This document shows positions 27,550 through 34,855 of a DNA stretch of 64,000 bases, one piece after another. The stretch comes from Haliea sp963974125. Its GTDB lineage: Bacteria; Pseudomonadota; Gammaproteobacteria; Pseudomonadales; Halieaceae. Under the pieces are notes generated by a model. The model saw only the letters and a list, made by a program, of their open reading frames with translations, was not told the origin of the DNA and made no database searches. Positions within the stretch are counted from its first letter, which is position 1, and each line of letters begins with the position of its first letter. The stretch is from assembly GCA_963974125.1 (NCBI GenBank), contig CAXBCH010000019.1, positions 1 to 64,000 on the forward strand, written 5' to 3'. A program made the position numbers and the translations under genes.

Positions 27550-27671
27550 ACCTGCCCACAGAGGAGGCGAGGCCCGAAAAACTGCAGCGAACATCGCCTA
27601 TCTCCAGACTGCACGATCCGGGACAATGACCCCAGAAGACCCCGAATTAGCGGCAAATACGGCCAGATCAA

Positions 27672-27699
27672 TTGACAAAAGCTGTCGAGACTCTATAGT
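27672..27699 (+). promoter_or_regulatory. Promoter of gltA
   Basis: A consensus -35 TTGACA (27672-27677), a 16-bp spacer and TATAGT (27694-27699). The start site would be about 30 nt before the gltA ATG. Confidence 0.75.
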
Positions 27700-27734
27700 T
27701 GGGCACCCCGAGAAACTACATCGCAGGACCCCCT

Positions 27735-29027
27735 ATGAGTGAAAGAAAGGCAACCCTGAAGGTAGACGGGCTGGATGAAACCATCGAGCTCCCGATCTAC
27801 TCCGGCACCCTCGGCCCGGATGTCATTGATGTTGGTGGCCTTACCGCAAGGGGCATGTTCACCTACGATCCGGGTTTCGTCTCCACGGCTGCCTGCGAAT
27901 CACAAATAACCTACATCGACGGCGCAGAGGGCGTACTGCTGCACCGCGGCTACCCGATTGACCAGCTCGCCGAGCACAGCGATTACCTTGAGACCTGCTA
28001 CCTGCTGCTCTACGGCGAACTGCCCAACGCCAAGCAAAAGCAGAAGTTCGTGAGCACGGTCAAGCGCCACACCATGGTGCACGAGCAGATCCGCACCTTC
28101 TTCAACGGTTTTCGCCGCGACGCTCACCCGATGGCGGTGATGTGCGGTGTAGTGGGCGCACTGTCAGCGTTTTATCACGACTCGCTGGATATCTCCGACG
28201 AGAACCACCGCGAAATCGCAGCGTTCCGCCTGATTGCGAAAATGCCCACGCTGGCCGCCATGAGCTACAAGTTTTCCATCGGTCAGCCGTTCATGTACCC
28301 CGACAACAGCATGAGCTACTCGGAAAACTTCCTGCACATGATGTTTGGCAATCCCTGTGAACCCAGCGACATCAGCCCGGTTTTGGCCAGGGCAATGGAC
28401 CGCATCTTCCTGCTGCATGCGGACCACGAACAGAATGCCTCCACCTCGACGGTGCGCCTGGCAGGTTCCTCCGGCGCCAACCCCTTCGCCTGCATTGCCG
28501 CGGGCATTGCCGCACTCTGGGGCCCCTCCCACGGCGGCGCCAACGAGGCGGTACTGGAAATGCTGGAGGAGATCGGCGATGTCTCCCGCATCGACGAGTT
28601 CGTGGCCAGAGCCAAGGACAAGGACGACCCCTTCCGCCTGATGGGCTTCGGCCACCGGGTATACAAGAACTTCGATCCCCGTGCCAAGGTGATGAAAGAG
28701 GCCGCGGACGAGGTGCTTGCGGAACTGGGCGTCGAGAACGAGCCACTGCTGGCCATCGCCAAGCGTCTCGAGCAGATTGCCCTGGAAGACCCCTACTTCA
28801 TCGAAAGAAAGCTCTACCCCAACGTGGACTTCTACAGCGGCATCATTCTCAAGGCCATCGGCATCCCCACCAGCATGTTCACCGTGATCTTCGCCGTTGG
28901 CCGCACGGTTGGCTGGATCGCCCACTGGCACGAGATGATCAGCGGCAGCTACCGCATCGGCAGGCCGCGCCAGCTCTACACTGGCCACGCCCAACGCGAC
29001 TTCCTGCCGCTGGACAAGCGCAGCTGA
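27735..29027 (+). CDS. gltA: Citrate synthase GltA (type II)
   Basis: 430 residues, the large hexameric gammaproteobacterial type with the N-terminal beta domain (K-A-T-L-K-V-D-G-L-D-E-T-I-E-L-P). Active-site histidines are in H-A-D-H-E-Q-N-A-S-T-S and G-F-G-H-R-V-Y-K-N-F-D-P-R-A, with the catalytic aspartate in N-V-D-F-Y-S-G. ATG 27735 has AGGA upstream; conserved sequence begins there although the frame is open earlier. Expected to be NADH-sensitive by family. Confidence 0.98.
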   Translation: MSERKATLKVDGLDETIELPIYSGTLGPDVIDVGGLTARGMFTYDPGFVSTAACESQITYIDGAEGVLLHRGYPIDQLAEHSDYLETCYLLLYGELPNAKQKQKFVSTVKRHTMVHEQIRTFFNGFRRDAHPMAVMCGVVGALSAFYHDSLDISDENHREIAAFRLIAKMPTLAAMSYKFSIGQPFMYPDNSMSYSENFLHMMFGNPCEPSDISPVLARAMDRIFLLHADHEQNASTSTVRLAGSSGANPFACIAAGIAALWGPSHGGANEAVLEMLEEIGDVSRIDEFVARAKDKDDPFRLMGFGHRVYKNFDPRAKVMKEAADEVLAELGVENEPLLAIAKRLEQIALEDPYFIERKLYPNVDFYSGIILKAIGIPTSMFTVIFAVGRTVGWIAHWHEMISGSYRIGRPRQLYTGHAQRDFLPLDKRS

Positions 29028-29098
29028 GCCCGCGCTGCGGGCCGCACGTCCCGGACCAGGCGCCACGGCGGCGCCCCCGGCCAGGCGCCCCCTGCAAC

Positions 29099-29124
29099 AA
29101 GGCCGCCCTCGTGCGGCCTTTTTT
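29099..29124 (+). terminator. Intrinsic terminator after gltA
   Basis: AAGGCCGC pairs with GCGGCCTT over a 6-nt loop and runs into six T residues. It lies 71 bp past the gltA stop and ahead of the fabH-like gene. Confidence 0.9.
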
Positions 29125-29171
29125 CGTTACACTGGGCCCCAACGGGCAGAACAACAGGAATCAGGCAGGTC

Positions 29172-30293
29172 ATGAGTGACGTCATTATCAGCGGCACAGG
29201 GCTGTATACCCCGCCCCAGTCCATCAGCAATGAAGAGTTGGTCATCTCTTTCAACACCTGGGTAGAGCAGTTCAACGCTGACAATGCAGATGCGATAGCC
29301 GCCGGCGCCCTGGCACCAATGCAGCCCTCCTCCGCAGAGTTCATCGAAAAGGCCTCGGGGATCAAATCGCGCTATGTGATCGACAAGGCCGGTATACTCG
29401 ACCCAAACCGCATGGTGCCGCGCATCCCCGAGCGCCCGGACAGCAGCCCCTCAATCCAGTGTGAAATCTCCGTGGCCGCGGCCCGCGAGGCGATGGCCCA
29501 GGCCGGCAAGACTGCGGCGGATATCGACGCGGTCATCGTCGCCTGCTCCAACCTGCAGCGGCCCTACCCTGCCATTGCGGTGGAAGTACAGGCGGCCCTG
29601 GGTATCCAGGGGTTCGGCTTCGACATGAACGTGGCCTGCTCCTCTGCCACCTTTGGCATTCAGCAGGCCCGCGACAGTATCCTCTCCGGCAGTGCCCGCT
29701 GTGTGCTCATCCTCAACCCCGAAATCTGCAGCGGCCACCTCAACTTCCGCGACCGCGACTCCCACTTTATCTTCGGCGACGTCTGCACCGCGATCATCGT
29801 CGAGCGCGATGACAGCGCCTCCGCAGCCGAGCGCTACCGCATCGTCGACACCAGGCTGCAGACCCTGTTTTCCAACAATATCCGCAACAACTTCGGCTTC
29901 CTCAACCGCGCCGCCGAGGAAGGTATCGGCCAGCCAGACAAGCTGTTTGTGCAGGAGGGGCGGAAGGTATTCAAGGAAGTCTGCCCCGCGGTGGCAAAAC
30001 AGATCAGCGACCAGCTGCAGCGCCTGGATATCGAGCCCGGCGCCCTCAAACGCCTGTGGCTGCACCAGGCCAACCTGAGCATGAACCACCTTATTTCACG
30101 CAAGGTTCTCGGGCGGGATGCCACTGCCGAGGAAGCACCCACGATTCTGGACGAGTACGCCAACACCAGTTCCGCGGGCTCGGTGATCGCCTTCCACAAG
30201 CATCGCGGGGACTTCGCCAGCGGTGACCTGGGGGTGCTGTGTTCCTTTGGTGCGGGTTACAGTATCGGCAGCGTGATTCTGCAGCGGGTATAA
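29172..30293 (+). CDS. Beta-ketoacyl-ACP synthase III family protein (PA3286-like)
   Basis: 373 residues, a thiolase-fold condensing enzyme with the KAS III triad: Cys in N-V-A-C-S-S-A-T-F (about residue 156), His in W-L-H-Q-A-N-L and Asn in Y-A-N-T-S-S-A-G. It is longer than housekeeping FabH (about 317) and carries the internal insert E-K-A-S-G-I-K-S-R-Y-V-x-D-K-A-G-I-L-D-P seen in the Pseudomonas aeruginosa PA3286 type, reported to use medium-chain acyl-CoA from beta-oxidation to prime fatty-acid synthesis. That substrate preference is inferred here. Confidence 0.88.
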   Translation: MSDVIISGTGLYTPPQSISNEELVISFNTWVEQFNADNADAIAAGALAPMQPSSAEFIEKASGIKSRYVIDKAGILDPNRMVPRIPERPDSSPSIQCEISVAAAREAMAQAGKTAADIDAVIVACSNLQRPYPAIAVEVQAALGIQGFGFDMNVACSSATFGIQQARDSILSGSARCVLILNPEICSGHLNFRDRDSHFIFGDVCTAIIVERDDSASAAERYRIVDTRLQTLFSNNIRNNFGFLNRAAEEGIGQPDKLFVQEGRKVFKEVCPAVAKQISDQLQRLDIEPGALKRLWLHQANLSMNHLISRKVLGRDATAEEAPTILDEYANTSSAGSVIAFHKHRGDFASGDLGVLCSFGAGYSIGSVILQRV

Positions 30294-30362
30294 CGCCCTG
30301 CCCCCCCTGGCATTGCGCCACTACTTCTCGTTCGCGTCGTGAGTTGCCCTGAATCCGGGCAC

Positions 30363-30464
30363 CGTGCGGCTGGAGGCCTGCCGGGACTCGCCGTAAATAC
30401 GTCCATGTAGGCTCGTATCGCGCATCCATGCGCTCAACGGTCCCGGCAGGCCTCCAGCCGCACG
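30363..30464 (+). repeat. Palindromic element, copy 1
   Basis: A 102-bp unit. The outer arms 30363-30387 and 30440-30464 are perfect 25-bp inverted repeats (CGTGCGGCTGG...). Between them is a 52-nt core (30388-30439) containing GCCGTAAATACGTCCATGT, then AGGCTCG, a small hairpin GCGCAT-CC-ATGCGC (30420-30433) and CAACG. The same core occurs inverted in copy 2. Confidence 0.9.
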
Positions 30465-30536
30465 CCGCCCTTTAGCAGTCACGTAATTCGAAGCTCGGAA
30501 AAGCGGAGTCTATCGAGAAGCGAGGGTGGCGTGGAG

Positions 30537-30628
30537 CCGGGTACGGGTTTCAGGACCGTTGACGGCATGGATGCCGTCACCGAGCCTACACGGACGTATT
30601 TACGGCGTGTCCTGTAACCCGTACCCGG
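30537..30628 (-). repeat. Palindromic element, copy 2 (inverted)
   Basis: A 92-bp unit in the opposite orientation. The outer arms 30537-30556 and 30609-30628 pair at 19 of 20 positions but are unrelated in sequence to the arms of copy 1. The 52-nt core (30557-30608) matches copy 1 except near the inner hairpin, which here is GACGGCAT-GG-ATGCCGTC: stem bases changed on both sides so pairing is kept. Confidence 0.9.
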
Positions 30629-30702
30629 GTCCGCGTTGCCCGTGTTCAGTGCGCCGTTCTCCCTGCATGGGAAACTCGCCAGCAATGCAAGGCCGGTACT
30701 GC

Positions 30703-31764
30703 TCAGGTCAGCAGGGCTGGCAGCGCCTCCAGTAGTGCATCGCACTGCTCATCAGTGCCCACGGTAATGCGCAGATAGTCGGAAATCCGCGGCTTGTCGA
30801 AGTAGCGTACAACAATGCCCTGCTCCCGCAGCGCCAGAAAGATCGCCTTCGCGTCCTGTGCGGGTCCCGGCGTGGCAAAGACAAAGTTTGCAGCCGAGGG
30901 CAGCACTGAGAAACCCAGTGCTTCCAGCCCCTCGGTCAGGCGAGCGCGGGTGGCGATGACCTTGTGGCGGCTGTCCTGGAACCAGTCCTCGTCGGCCAGG
31001 GAGGCAATGACCGCGCGCTGGGCGATGGCGTCCAGGGGGTAGGAATTGAAGGAGTTCTTGATCCGCTGCAGACCATCGATCAGCGGCGCCTGGCCAAAGG
31101 CCATGCCGACACGCAGGCCGGCCAGGGCACGGGATTTCGACAGGGTCTGGACCACCAGAAGGTTGGCATGGTCGTTGATCAGCGTGACCGCGGAATCGCC
31201 GCCGAAGTCGATATAGGCCTCGTCAATGACCACTACACGGTCGGGGTTGTCCTGCAGCAGGCGCTGGATATCCGCCAGCTCGAGCACGATGCCGGTAGGG
31301 GCATTCGGATTGGGCAGGATAATGCCGCCATTGGGACGGGCGTAGGCAGCCACATCAATGGTGAAATTGCCGCGCAGGGGAATCTGCTCGAACGCGATGC
31401 CATAGAGCTCACACCAGACAGGGTAGAAACTGTAACTTATGTCGGGGAACAGCAGTGGCTGGTCCTGCTGCAGCAGCCCCTGGAAAACATGGGCGAGAAC
31501 CTCGTCGGAACCGTTGCCGAGAAACACCTGGTCGGCAGCCAGCCCGTAATAGTCGGCCAGGGCCTGGCACAGTTCGCTGGATTCCGGATCGGGGTAGCGC
31601 CGCAGGGCCTCGCCGTCGGTGGCGTGGATCGCTGCCAGAACCTGGGGTGATGGCGGGTAGGGTGCTTCATTGGTATTCAACTTGACCAGGCGCCGGTGCC
31701 GCGGCTGTTCGCCGGGCACGTAGGGCGTCAGGCGCCGGGTAAGGTCACTCCAGAAGCGGCTCAT
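30703..31764 (-). CDS. hisC: Histidinol-phosphate aminotransferase HisC
   Basis: 353 residues, PLP-dependent class I/II aminotransferase. K-L-N-T-N-E-A-P-Y-P-P-S-P (about residue 25), G-N-G-S-D-E-V-L (about 80), N-P-N-A-P-T-G, D-E-A-Y-I-D-F-G and the PLP lysine in T-L-S-K-S-R-A-L-A-G-L-R-V-G. ATG 31764 (M-S-R-F-W) is chosen over an in-frame codon 22 residues upstream, since family sequence begins there. No other histidine genes are near; HisC enzymes can also serve aromatic amino acids. Confidence 0.94.
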   Translation of the reverse strand: MSRFWSDLTRRLTPYVPGEQPRHRRLVKLNTNEAPYPPSPQVLAAIHATDGEALRRYPDPESSELCQALADYYGLAADQVFLGNGSDEVLAHVFQGLLQQDQPLLFPDISYSFYPVWCELYGIAFEQIPLRGNFTIDVAAYARPNGGIILPNPNAPTGIVLELADIQRLLQDNPDRVVVIDEAYIDFGGDSAVTLINDHANLLVVQTLSKSRALAGLRVGMAFGQAPLIDGLQRIKNSFNSYPLDAIAQRAVIASLADEDWFQDSRHKVIATRARLTEGLEALGFSVLPSAANFVFATPGPAQDAKAIFLALREQGIVVRYFDKPRISDYLRITVGTDEQCDALLEALPALLT

Positions 31765-31892
31765 GCACAATCCTGTGGTCGGCACAGTGCGGGAAGCGCG
31801 GTATTCTACTTGAGCACTATCGCTTTGCAAGCTGCCATGCGGCTGGCTGCCCTGCGGCCGGCAAGGCGAAGCTGGCGCTCTGGAGTACCGCG

Positions 31893-33167
31893 TCAGTATT
31901 TGAACACCGTATCCAGTACGACGCGGTCATAGTCGCGGCCGGTACCGAAGGCATTTTCACCCGACTCGTTGTCAACGAAGACCGTCACGCCCATATGCCA
32001 CTGCTTGTCGATGGCATAAGTGCCAAACAGCTTGTGGCCGCGAATGTCGGCGCCGCCACCGGCGACGTTGGAATCGCGCAGCAGGCCGAGTACGGCGTCG
32101 GCCTCCACCCGCTCGTATTGATAGCCCAGGTCCCAGCTGCCGGCGCCACCGGCCTTGCCCAGCCGCGTTCCGGCGATCCAGCCGGTGTCATGCTCGTCGG
32201 CGTCCAGGTTCTGCACATAGTGCGCGTACACTGCCAGCGGCCGAGGCAGGCCGCGCCAGGTCAGTTCGGAGAACAGCTCCAGCTCCTCGAAATCGGTATT
32301 GTAGGTGCAGCGGCCATCGCCGTCGCAGCTGAAGCTGTTGCCGGAGAAATCATCGCGGTCACCAAAGAAGACGGTTTCACCCTGCACCGGAATATCCAGA
32401 TACCCGGCACCGGCCGTCAGCCCCAGATCTTCCCCCAGGCCAATGGTAAACCCGGACTGCACACCGTAGTAGAAAGTGCGGTTGGCGCGGTTGCTGTCGC
32501 TCTCCAGGGCAATGGCGGCGGCGTTGAGGAACAGGCCGCTGCCCGACCAGCCCAGGGCTATGCCCTCCGGCGTGTAGTCCGAGTCCCAGAGCAGGCCGGA
32601 GCCCTGGGGCCGGTAGAAGTTGTTCTTCATCTTGCCGCCGCTCAGGTAGGCGCCGTCGAAGGGCTTCCAGGTGGCATAGGCCTGATCCAGGAACAGGTCC
32701 TTGCTGCTGCCACCGCTGCCCAGGGTGGTATTGCCGGAGGACGGCGACTCGTTCCCCGCTGCGATCCGCAAGCCCACCTCTACCGCGTTGGGCAGTTGCG
32801 CAACAAACCCCGCGCGCGCGCGCAGACGATGCCGACTGCGTACATCCCGCGCTGCCACGTCGATCTCCTCATAGCGGTAGCGGAAGTCGCCACTGAAGCG
32901 AATCCTGTCGGACCAGTGGTCCGCGGGGCGGGAGGGAGCCGCGACCGGCGCGCGCTCAAGCCTGAGTTCGGAGACCGCGCTGGCGGTGCTCTCACGCAGC
33001 TCGGCGTTTTCCTGCTCCAGCGCGGTCACACGCTGCATCAGCGCGGTCATCTGCGCCTTCATCTGCTCAAACTCGGCTTCGCTGACGGCGGCCCGGGCAC
33101 CGCCCGCAGCCACAGTACTAGCCAGAACGACCGCCCATGCTGCCGTCGCCACTCTTGTTTTACTCAT
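31893..33167 (-). CDS. Putative phosphate-regulated outer-membrane porin
   Basis: 424 residues. A signal peptide (about 1-26, ending A-R-A-A) is followed by a short coiled-coil (about residues 29-70: M-K-A-Q-M-T-A-L-M-Q-R-V-T-A-L-E-Q-E-N) and a long beta-rich domain with aromatic-ended strands and a C-terminal aromatic residue (V-F-K-Y), all as in the putative-porin family with periplasmic coiled-coil N-terminus. A Pho box lies upstream (33236-33255) and phoU is next door, so a role in taking up phosphate or phosphorylated compounds is a reasonable inference; sequence alone does not give selectivity. Confidence 0.82.
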   Translation of the reverse strand: MSKTRVATAAWAVVLASTVAAGGARAAVSEAEFEQMKAQMTALMQRVTALEQENAELRESTASAVSELRLERAPVAAPSRPADHWSDRIRFSGDFRYRYEEIDVAARDVRSRHRLRARAGFVAQLPNAVEVGLRIAAGNESPSSGNTTLGSGGSSKDLFLDQAYATWKPFDGAYLSGGKMKNNFYRPQGSGLLWDSDYTPEGIALGWSGSGLFLNAAAIALESDSNRANRTFYYGVQSGFTIGLGEDLGLTAGAGYLDIPVQGETVFFGDRDDFSGNSFSCDGDGRCTYNTDFEELELFSELTWRGLPRPLAVYAHYVQNLDADEHDTGWIAGTRLGKAGGAGSWDLGYQYERVEADAVLGLLRDSNVAGGGADIRGHKLFGTYAIDKQWHMGVTVFVDNESGENAFGTGRDYDRVVLDTVFKY

Positions 33168-33205
33168 GAATCGTCCTCACCCGTCACTGCCAGCGCGCTT
33201 GCGCG

Positions 33206-33221
33206 TGACACTTCAGTGTCA
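33206..33221. other. Short palindrome in the porin leader
   Basis: TGACACT-TC-AGTGTCA: 7-bp arms around 2 nt, between the Pho box and the porin ATG. It could be an extra operator or an mRNA hairpin near the ribosome site. Confidence 0.4.
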
Positions 33222-33235
33222 TTGCTGTTTCTTTT

Positions 33236-33255
33236 TTATGACAACATTATGACAG
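33236..33255 (-). promoter_or_regulatory. Pho box upstream of the porin gene
   Basis: Read on the minus strand: CTGTCATAATGTTGTCATAA, two TGTCAT repeats 11 bp apart, very close to the PhoB consensus (CTGTCATA-A/T-A-T/A-CTGTCA). It lies 69 bp before the porin ATG, in the orientation to activate it. Confidence 0.85.
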
Positions 33256-33278
33256 GTGAGTACGCGATAACCTAGAGT

Positions 33279-34004
33279 CTAGTGTCGATCCTCGACCTGA
33301 TTCATCAGCTCATCGGGCTCGACATGGCGCACATCCAGGCCCCGCACCAGATAGACCACGTTCTCGGCAATATTGCAGGCGTGGTCACCCACGCGCTCCA
33401 GACTGCGCAGCGCCCACATCTGGCCCAGCACGGGACCAATGGTACGTGGGTCCTCCATCATGAAGGTCACCAGACTGCGCATCGCCGTGGCATATTCGGC
33501 ATCCACGGAGCGATCGGCAATTACCGTGTCCACCGCCATATCGACATCCAGGCGCGCAAACGCGTCCAGCGCGTGCCGCAACATCTCGCCGACATGATTG
33601 CTGATGTGCCGTATCTCGACAAAGCCGCCACCGCTCGATGCCGGTTCCTCGGAAGCTTTCACCGCCTGGCGGGCAATCTTGCTGGCCTCGTCGCCAATCC
33701 GCTCGAGATCGGTTGTGACCTTGGAAATCGCCAGCACCAGGCGCAGGTCGCTGGCCGCGGGTTGCCGACGGGCAAGGATGCGGAAGCACTCCTCGTCGAT
33801 GCTGATTTCCATATCATTGACTTCCTCATCGCCGGCGACGACTTCTTCTGCCAACCCGCTGTCGCGATTGAGGAGGGACTCCACCGCCCTGCTGATCTGC
33901 TGCTCGACCAGCCCGCCCATTTCCAGCAGGTGGTTCTTGACAGCTTCCAGTTCGGCGTTGAACTGGGCTGATATGTGTTGCTTGTAGCTATCCTGGTTCA
34001 GCAT
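33279..34004 (-). CDS. phoU: Phosphate transport regulator PhoU
   Basis: 241 residues, two three-helix PhoU repeats with the metal-binding patterns E-x-x-N-D-M-E (about residue 58) and D-H-A-C-N-I-A-E-N-V (about residue 212). It links the Pst transporter to PhoR and damps the phosphate response. ATG 34004 is used (M-L-N-Q-D-S-Y); an in-frame extension upstream runs into pstB and is not PhoU-like. Last gene of the pst operon. Confidence 0.95.
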   Translation of the reverse strand: MLNQDSYKQHISAQFNAELEAVKNHLLEMGGLVEQQISRAVESLLNRDSGLAEEVVAGDEEVNDMEISIDEECFRILARRQPAASDLRLVLAISKVTTDLERIGDEASKIARQAVKASEEPASSGGGFVEIRHISNHVGEMLRHALDAFARLDVDMAVDTVIADRSVDAEYATAMRSLVTFMMEDPRTIGPVLGQMWALRSLERVGDHACNIAENVVYLVRGLDVRHVEPDELMNQVEDRH

Positions 34005-34014
34005 GACAATGTCC

Positions 34015-34842
34015 TCAGCCGTAGCGGCCGGTGATGTAATCCTCGGTCTGCTTCTGTTCCGGGTTGGTGAACAGCGTATCGGTGTCGTCGTACTCAATCA
34101 ACTTGCCCATGTACATGAACGCTGTCATGTCCGACACCCGGGCTGCCTGCTGCATGTTGTGAGTCACGATTACAATGGTGTAGCGGGATTTGAGCTCGTA
34201 GATCAGCTCCTCGATCTTCAGCGTGGAGATTGGATCGAGGGCCGAAGCAGGCTCATCGAGCAGCAGAACCTCAGGTTCCACGGCGATGGTGCGGGCAATT
34301 ACCAGGCGCTGCTGCTGTCCCCCCGACATGCCCAGGGCGCTCTCATGCAGCCGATCCTTGACCTCTTCCCACAGGGCTGCAGCGCGCAGGGACTTTTCCA
34401 CCACTTCGTCCAGGATGCGCTTCTTGTTGATACCCTGTATACGCAGGCCGTAGGCAACATTCTCGTAAATGCTCTTGGGGAAGGGATTGGGCTTCTGGAA
34501 TACCATGCCGATTCGCCGGCGCAGGGCTGCGACATCTACCCGACGGTCGTAGACATCCTCGTTTTCCAGCAACAGCCTGCCATCCACGCGGCAGCCATCC
34601 ACCAGGTCATTCATGCGGTTGATGCAGCGCAGCAGACTGGATTTGCCACAGCCGCTGGGACCAATAAAGGCCGTCACCCGCTGGCGGGGTATTTCCAGGT
34701 TGATGTCGAACAGGGCCTGCGCGTTGTTGTAGAACAAGTTCAGATTTTCCATCCGCAGACTGGTTTCCGCGGGGCCGGTCTGGCCCGCGGGGTGCGCCTG
34801 ATCGCGCTTCAGAGCCTGGATGTCGAGGGCATGGGTTTGCAT
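34015..34842 (-). CDS. pstB: Phosphate ABC transporter ATPase PstB
   Basis: 275 residues. Walker A GPSGCGKSS (about residue 62), signature M-S-G-G-Q-Q-Q-R, Walker B V-L-L-L-D-E-P-A-S-A-L-D-P and H-loop V-T-H-N-M-Q-Q-A. Powers high-affinity phosphate import through PstCA. 10 bp before phoU. Confidence 0.97.
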   Translation of the reverse strand: MQTHALDIQALKRDQAHPAGQTGPAETSLRMENLNLFYNNAQALFDINLEIPRQRVTAFIGPSGCGKSSLLRCINRMNDLVDGCRVDGRLLLENEDVYDRRVDVAALRRRIGMVFQKPNPFPKSIYENVAYGLRIQGINKKRILDEVVEKSLRAAALWEEVKDRLHESALGMSGGQQQRLVIARTIAVEPEVLLLDEPASALDPISTLKIEELIYELKSRYTIVIVTHNMQQAARVSDMTAFMYMGKLIEYDDTDTLFTNPEQKQTEDYITGRYG

Positions 34843-34855
34843 GATGGGTTCCTGT

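Larger units (their letters stand above)
27412..27734. promoter_or_regulatory. Divergent sdhC/gltA control region
   Basis: This 323-bp gap holds no credible gene. It contains one good sigma-70 promoter for each side (listed separately) and leaves a leader of roughly 110 nt before sdhC, room for post-transcriptional control. In enterics this region binds ArcA and CRP and the sdh leader is targeted by small RNAs; I cannot identify exact operator sites here. Confidence 0.7.
30294..30702. other. Intergenic region with two palindromic repeat elements
   Basis: This 409-bp gap lies between the convergent fabH-like and hisC genes. I see no gene in it. It is largely filled by the two repeat elements listed separately (30363-30464 and 30537-30628); the linker 30465-30536 and the flanks show nothing further. 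No T-tract terminator is present, so the large hairpins may end transcription from both sides. Confidence 0.8.
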
